DNA from: Candidatus Tumulicola sp.
GTDB lineage: Bacteria > Vulcanimicrobiota > Vulcanimicrobiia > Vulcanimicrobiales > Vulcanimicrobiaceae
DNA length: 64,000 nt
NCBI GenBank assembly: GCA_036490475.1
Contig: DASXDT010000006.1
Span: 1 to 64,000 of the forward strand
Direction of reading: 5' to 3'
The translations under genes were made by a program, and so were the position numbers. The notes under the pieces were generated by a model. It saw only the letters and a program-made list of their open reading frames with translations. It searched no databases and was not told the origin of the DNA. Below are positions 61,525-64,000 of the stretch, piece after piece; position 1 is the first letter of the stretch; each line of letters begins with the position of its first letter.

Positions 61525-62871
61525 TCAGTGCACCGCCCGGGCGTACGCAGGGAGAAAACCGATATCGTAGCGGCCAGATCGAAACTCCGGCGTCCGCAGC
61601 AATTCCTGACACACCCCGACGGTCGTTCGAACGCCTTCGATCACCGTTGCCGAAAGGGCGCGTTCCATGCGCTCGATGGCCGCCTCGCGGGACGTTCCGA
61701 ACGCCACGATCTTTGCCAGCATCGAATCGTAATACGGCGGGATCGTCGCGCCGGCGAACATGTGCGTGTCGACCCGCACGTCCGGTCCGGAGGGTAACAC
61801 GAGCCGCGTCAGCGTGCCGCATTGCGGCGCGAAGTTGGCGTTTGCGTCTTCGGCATTGATACGGCATTCGATCGCGTGTCCGCGCGGCACAATGTCAGTC
61901 TGCCGCAAGCCCAGCGGCGCGCCGGAGGCGATCAGAATTTGTTCGCGCACGAGGTCGACTTCGTAAACCATCTCGGTTACCGGATGCTCGACTTGGATGC
62001 GCGTGTTCATCTCCATAAAGTACGCTTCGTCGCCCGCGCACAAAAACTCGAGCGTACCGGCATTGGTGTAACGCACGTGTTGGCACGCCCGCACGGCCAT
62101 TTCATACAACGACGCTCGCACGCCGTCGGCGAGGTGCGGCGCCGGAGATTCTTCGATCAGCTTTTGATGCGACGGCTTTTGCATCGAACAATCGCGCTCG
62201 CCCAAGTGGATGATGTTTCCGAGATCGTCGCCGAGCACTTGGATCTCGATGTGGCGCGGGTTGGCGATCAAGCGCTCGAGGTAGACGCGCCCGTCTTTGA
62301 AACTGGCTTCCGCTTCGGCCGTGGCCGAGGTAAACGCGCGTTCCAGATCGGCCTCGCGGTCGACCACGCGCATACCCTTACCACCGCCACCGGCGGTCGC
62401 CTTGATCAACACCGGATAGCCGATTGCCGCAGCGGCTTTAGCGGCGTCCGCGAGGGTTGCAACGATTCCGCTGCCGGGAGTCGTCGCAACGCCGGCCTCT
62501 TGCATCACGCGTTTGGCCGTTGCTTTGTCGCCCATGGCAGCGATCACTTCGGGCCGCGGACCGATAAACGTCAGTCCGTGATCGGCGCAGATTTCGGCGA
62601 ATCGCGCATTTTCTGCGAGAAACCCATAGCCCGGATGCACCGCGTCGCAGCCGGTGATCAACGCCGTCGAAATGATGTTCGGAATGTTGAGATACGAACG
62701 CGCGACCGGTCCCGGTCCGACGCAGAACGCCTCATCGGCTTGCGCGACGTGCTCGGACTCGCGGTCCGCTTCAGAAAATACCGCAACGGTAGCGACGTCC
62801 AATTCGCGGCACGCGCGTTCGACCCGGACCGCTATCTCGCCGCGGTTGGCGATTAGGACCTTGCGAAAGAT
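61525..62871 (-). CDS. accC: Biotin carboxylase (acetyl-CoA carboxylase subunit)
   Basis: A 448-residue ATP-grasp enzyme that carboxylates biotin on the carrier protein. Motifs: the start region FRKVLIANRGEIAVRV, HPGYGFLAENARFAEIC, the glycine loop KATAGGGGKGMRVV, MEMNTRIQVEHPVTEMVY, in part, and GHAIECRINAEDA. No ATG, GTG or TTG lies between the upstream stop and the conserved N-terminus. The codon where family members have Met is ATC at 62871, 7 nt after GAGGA, so AUC initiation is likely. Confidence 0.95.
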   Translation of the reverse strand: MFRKVLIANRGEIAVRVERACRELDVATVAVFSEADRESEHVAQADEAFCVGPGPVARSYLNIPNIISTALITGCDAVHPGYGFLAENARFAEICADHGLTFIGPRPEVIAAMGDKATAKRVMQEAGVATTPGSGIVATLADAAKAAAAIGYPVLIKATAGGGGKGMRVVDREADLERAFTSATAEAEASFKDGRVYLERLIANPRHIEIQVLGDDLGNIIHLGERDCSMQKPSHQKLIEESPAPHLADGVRASLYEMAVRACQHVRYTNAGTLEFLCAGDEAYFMEMNTRIQVEHPVTEMVYEVDLVREQILIASGAPLGLRQTDIVPRGHAIECRINAEDANANFAPQCGTLTRLVLPSGPDVRVDTHMFAGATIPPYYDSMLAKIVAFGTSREAAIERMERALSATVIEGVRTTVGVCQELLRTPEFRSGRYDIGFLPAYARAVH

Positions 62872-62875
62872 TGCC

Positions 62876-63766
62876 TTATCCTCGATCGAGCAAGAACAGC
62901 GGCTGACCGTATTCGACCGGCAATCCGTCGCCGGCCGCGATAGCAACGATTCGTCCGCCGCCGAGACTGTGAACCGCGTTGCGAATGCCCAGCGCTTCGA
63001 TGTACGCCAACTCGCGATCGGCAGCGAAGGACTCGCCGGCCGCCGGAGCAGGCTTTGCGAGCCGGAAGATGCCGACCACGTCGGCGCGGATCGTATCGAC
63101 GCGTTCGGCTTGGGGCGGTGCGGACATCCCGGCGGCGCTTCGCGCGCTACGGCCGAGTTCGATATGCGCCTCGCCACGTTCGATCCGCAACGAAACGATG
63201 TCGGAAGCTGCCAAGAACTCGGCGAGCCGGCGGATACGATCGGCTCCATACGCGTCCTGAGGCATGGCCGTTAGGCTTCCGCCCGCCATTGACGAGACCC
63301 TCGGCGGCACCAGCGGCGCGACGGTTGCCAGCTCTTCCGGCGGCAGAGCGTCTCGATCTGGCGCGTACGCCGGATCGATCTCGGCCAGCGGCACCAACAC
63401 GAACGCGCGCTCGCGCAGTCGTGGGTGGGGCAACACAAGCGCTCCCACGGACCGCACGTCGTCGAACGTGAGGACGTCCAGGTCGATCGCTCGTGCCCCC
63501 CATCGCGCGCCCGGCCGGCGACCCAACCGGCGTTCCAACGACTGCAGCGCGCGGAGAAACGGAACCGGATCGAGATCGGTTCGCAGCGCGACCACCGCGT
63601 TGATAAAGTCGGGCTGGTCGATTCCGCCCCACGGTTTGGTGCGATACAACTGCGACCGCACGTCGACCGCTCCCAACTCACCAAGTGCCGCGATCGCGCG
63701 CTCGATGGTCGCGGCGGCGTCGCCGAGATTCGCTCCCAGACCGACGTACGCGCGGTGAGCGCCTAT
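62876..63766 (-). CDS. folK: FolK fused to a biotin-carboxyl-carrier-like domain lacking the biotin lysine
   Basis: A 296-residue fusion with no stop between its parts. Residues 1-160 are 6-hydroxymethyl-dihydropterin pyrophosphokinase (folate synthesis): AYVGLGANLGD, the RWGARAIDLDVLTFD metal/ATP motif (88-102) and PHPRLRERAFVLVPLAEI. Residues 168-296 resemble AccB: the helical DRIRRLAEFLAASDIVSLRI, then IRADVVGIFRLAKP and the biotinyl fold ending PVEYGQPLFLL. The biotin site EAMKM reads EALGI (257-261), so biotinylation is not possible there. Start: ATA at 63766, overlapping the folB stop (ATAG), 8 nt after GGAGG. An internal ATG at 63265 could make the carrier-like part alone. Confidence 0.85.
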   Translation of the reverse strand: MGAHRAYVGLGANLGDAAATIERAIAALGELGAVDVRSQLYRTKPWGGIDQPDFINAVVALRTDLDPVPFLRALQSLERRLGRRPGARWGARAIDLDVLTFDDVRSVGALVLPHPRLRERAFVLVPLAEIDPAYAPDRDALPPEELATVAPLVPPRVSSMAGGSLTAMPQDAYGADRIRRLAEFLAASDIVSLRIERGEAHIELGRSARSAAGMSAPPQAERVDTIRADVVGIFRLAKPAPAAGESFAADRELAYIEALGIRNAVHSLGGGRIVAIAAGDGLPVEYGQPLFLLDRG

Positions 63767-64000
63767 GGGTCGCGCCTCCGGGACAGCGTCACGGCCGGCG
63801 TCGCGCCGTCGAGGATATCGGGCTTGGCAACCGTCACCTCCGCCGACAAGACGCGTGGATCTTCCAAGACGGCGTCGATCAGTGCGGCTGCCAGACGTTC
63901 GAGTAGCGCGAACGACGTTTCGGCGACAATCGATACGAGGCGCCGATGCAACGCATCGTAATCGATCGTGTCGGCAAGATCGTCGGACGCCGCCGCCGCG
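63763..64000 (-). CDS. folB: Dihydroneopterin aldolase, C-terminal part (runs off right edge)
   Basis: About 78 residues of a FolB-type protein, open to the window edge: ASDDLADTIDYDALHRRL, in part, then FALLERLAAALIDAVL with the catalytic-region Glu, and VAKPDILDGATPAVTLSR. The DDLADTIDY and KP pieces fit dihydroneopterin aldolase, the step before FolK in folate synthesis. Its stop overlaps the folK start (ATAG). The start is outside the window. Confidence 0.88.
   Translation of the reverse strand, partial: AAAASDDLADTIDYDALHRRLVSIVAETSFALLERLAAALIDAVLEDPRVLSAEVTVAKPDILDGATPAVTLSRRRDP

Noticed and set aside
62876-63249. accC extended upstream to the open frame start at 63249
   Set aside because: The extension lies in another frame of the FolK/BCCP-like gene and has low-complexity Ser/Arg content unlike AccC.

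Overview
The window is a 64 kb stretch of a high-GC, gene-dense, Gram-negative-type bacterial chromosome. Paired outer-membrane barrel proteins ending in Phe, a TonB-like protein, a bifunctional PBP1A and Sec/lipoprotein signals all imply a diderm envelope. The mix of many beta-propeller lipoproteins, DUF4331, cyclic-nucleotide/thioredoxin-reductase-like fusions and UBP zinc fingers recalls Candidatus Eremiobacterota (WPS-2) genomes. That assignment is an inference from gene content and needs a marker-gene tree. No insertion sequence, prophage or CRISPR array was seen.

Layout. (1) 8177 to 1, minus: a heat-shock-led operon. A CIRCE operator precedes hrcA, followed by dnaJ, rsmE, a polyprenol-phosphate glycosyltransferase, accD, accA, ftsB-like, an S1-like protein, ppx, DUF2630, and 4 bp later a tRNA-Leu(UAA) interrupted by a 223-nt group I intron of the cyanobacterial type. 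A partial unknown gene runs off the left edge. (2) 8.3-17.8 kb: acetyl-CoA synthetase, DinG helicase, rhomboid protease, DtxR regulator, a cNMP-binding flavoprotein, adenosine deaminase, initiator tRNA with a terminator, and a propeller lipoprotein. (3) 17.4-25.5 kb: epoxide hydrolase, DUF4331, a second propeller lipoprotein, TauD-like dioxygenase, APC permease, threonine synthase and MntP-like exporter. (4) 25.5-36.6 kb, minus: FUSC exporter, threonine catabolism (kbl, tdh), tandem OprD-like porins, pstB, phoR, phoB and a beta-hydroxyacid dehydrogenase. Two matching 11-bp-periodic repeats resemble Pho boxes, one before the upstream porin and one before pstB. (5) 36.7-40.6 kb: NifU-like protein, 7Fe ferredoxin, small membrane proteins, a SIMPL protein and an unusual membrane-anchored Hsp100 ATPase. 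(6) 51.2-40.6 kb, minus: the translation/RNA operon rimP-nusA-ylxR-infB-rbfA-nrnA-truB-ribF, running into a TlpA-like lipoprotein and a large propeller lipoprotein. (7) 51.3-64 kb: TonB-like protein, pyruvate kinase, and a tight minus-strand housekeeping operon folB-[folK::BCCP-like]-accC-nusB-pbp1A-xseA-xseB-tlyA-nadK-recN.

Four points stand out. The tRNA-Leu group I intron closely resembles the cyanobacterial one. FolK is fused to a biotin-carboxyl-carrier-like domain that has lost its biotinylated lysine, next to accC. A Clp/Hsp100 protein carries a zinc ribbon and a membrane segment in place of its N-domain, and lacks both the middle domain and the ClpP-docking loop. Several genes appear to start at non-standard codons (AUA for folK, AUC for accC, CUG for tlyA and the permease), two or three of them behind good Shine-Dalgarno sequences.
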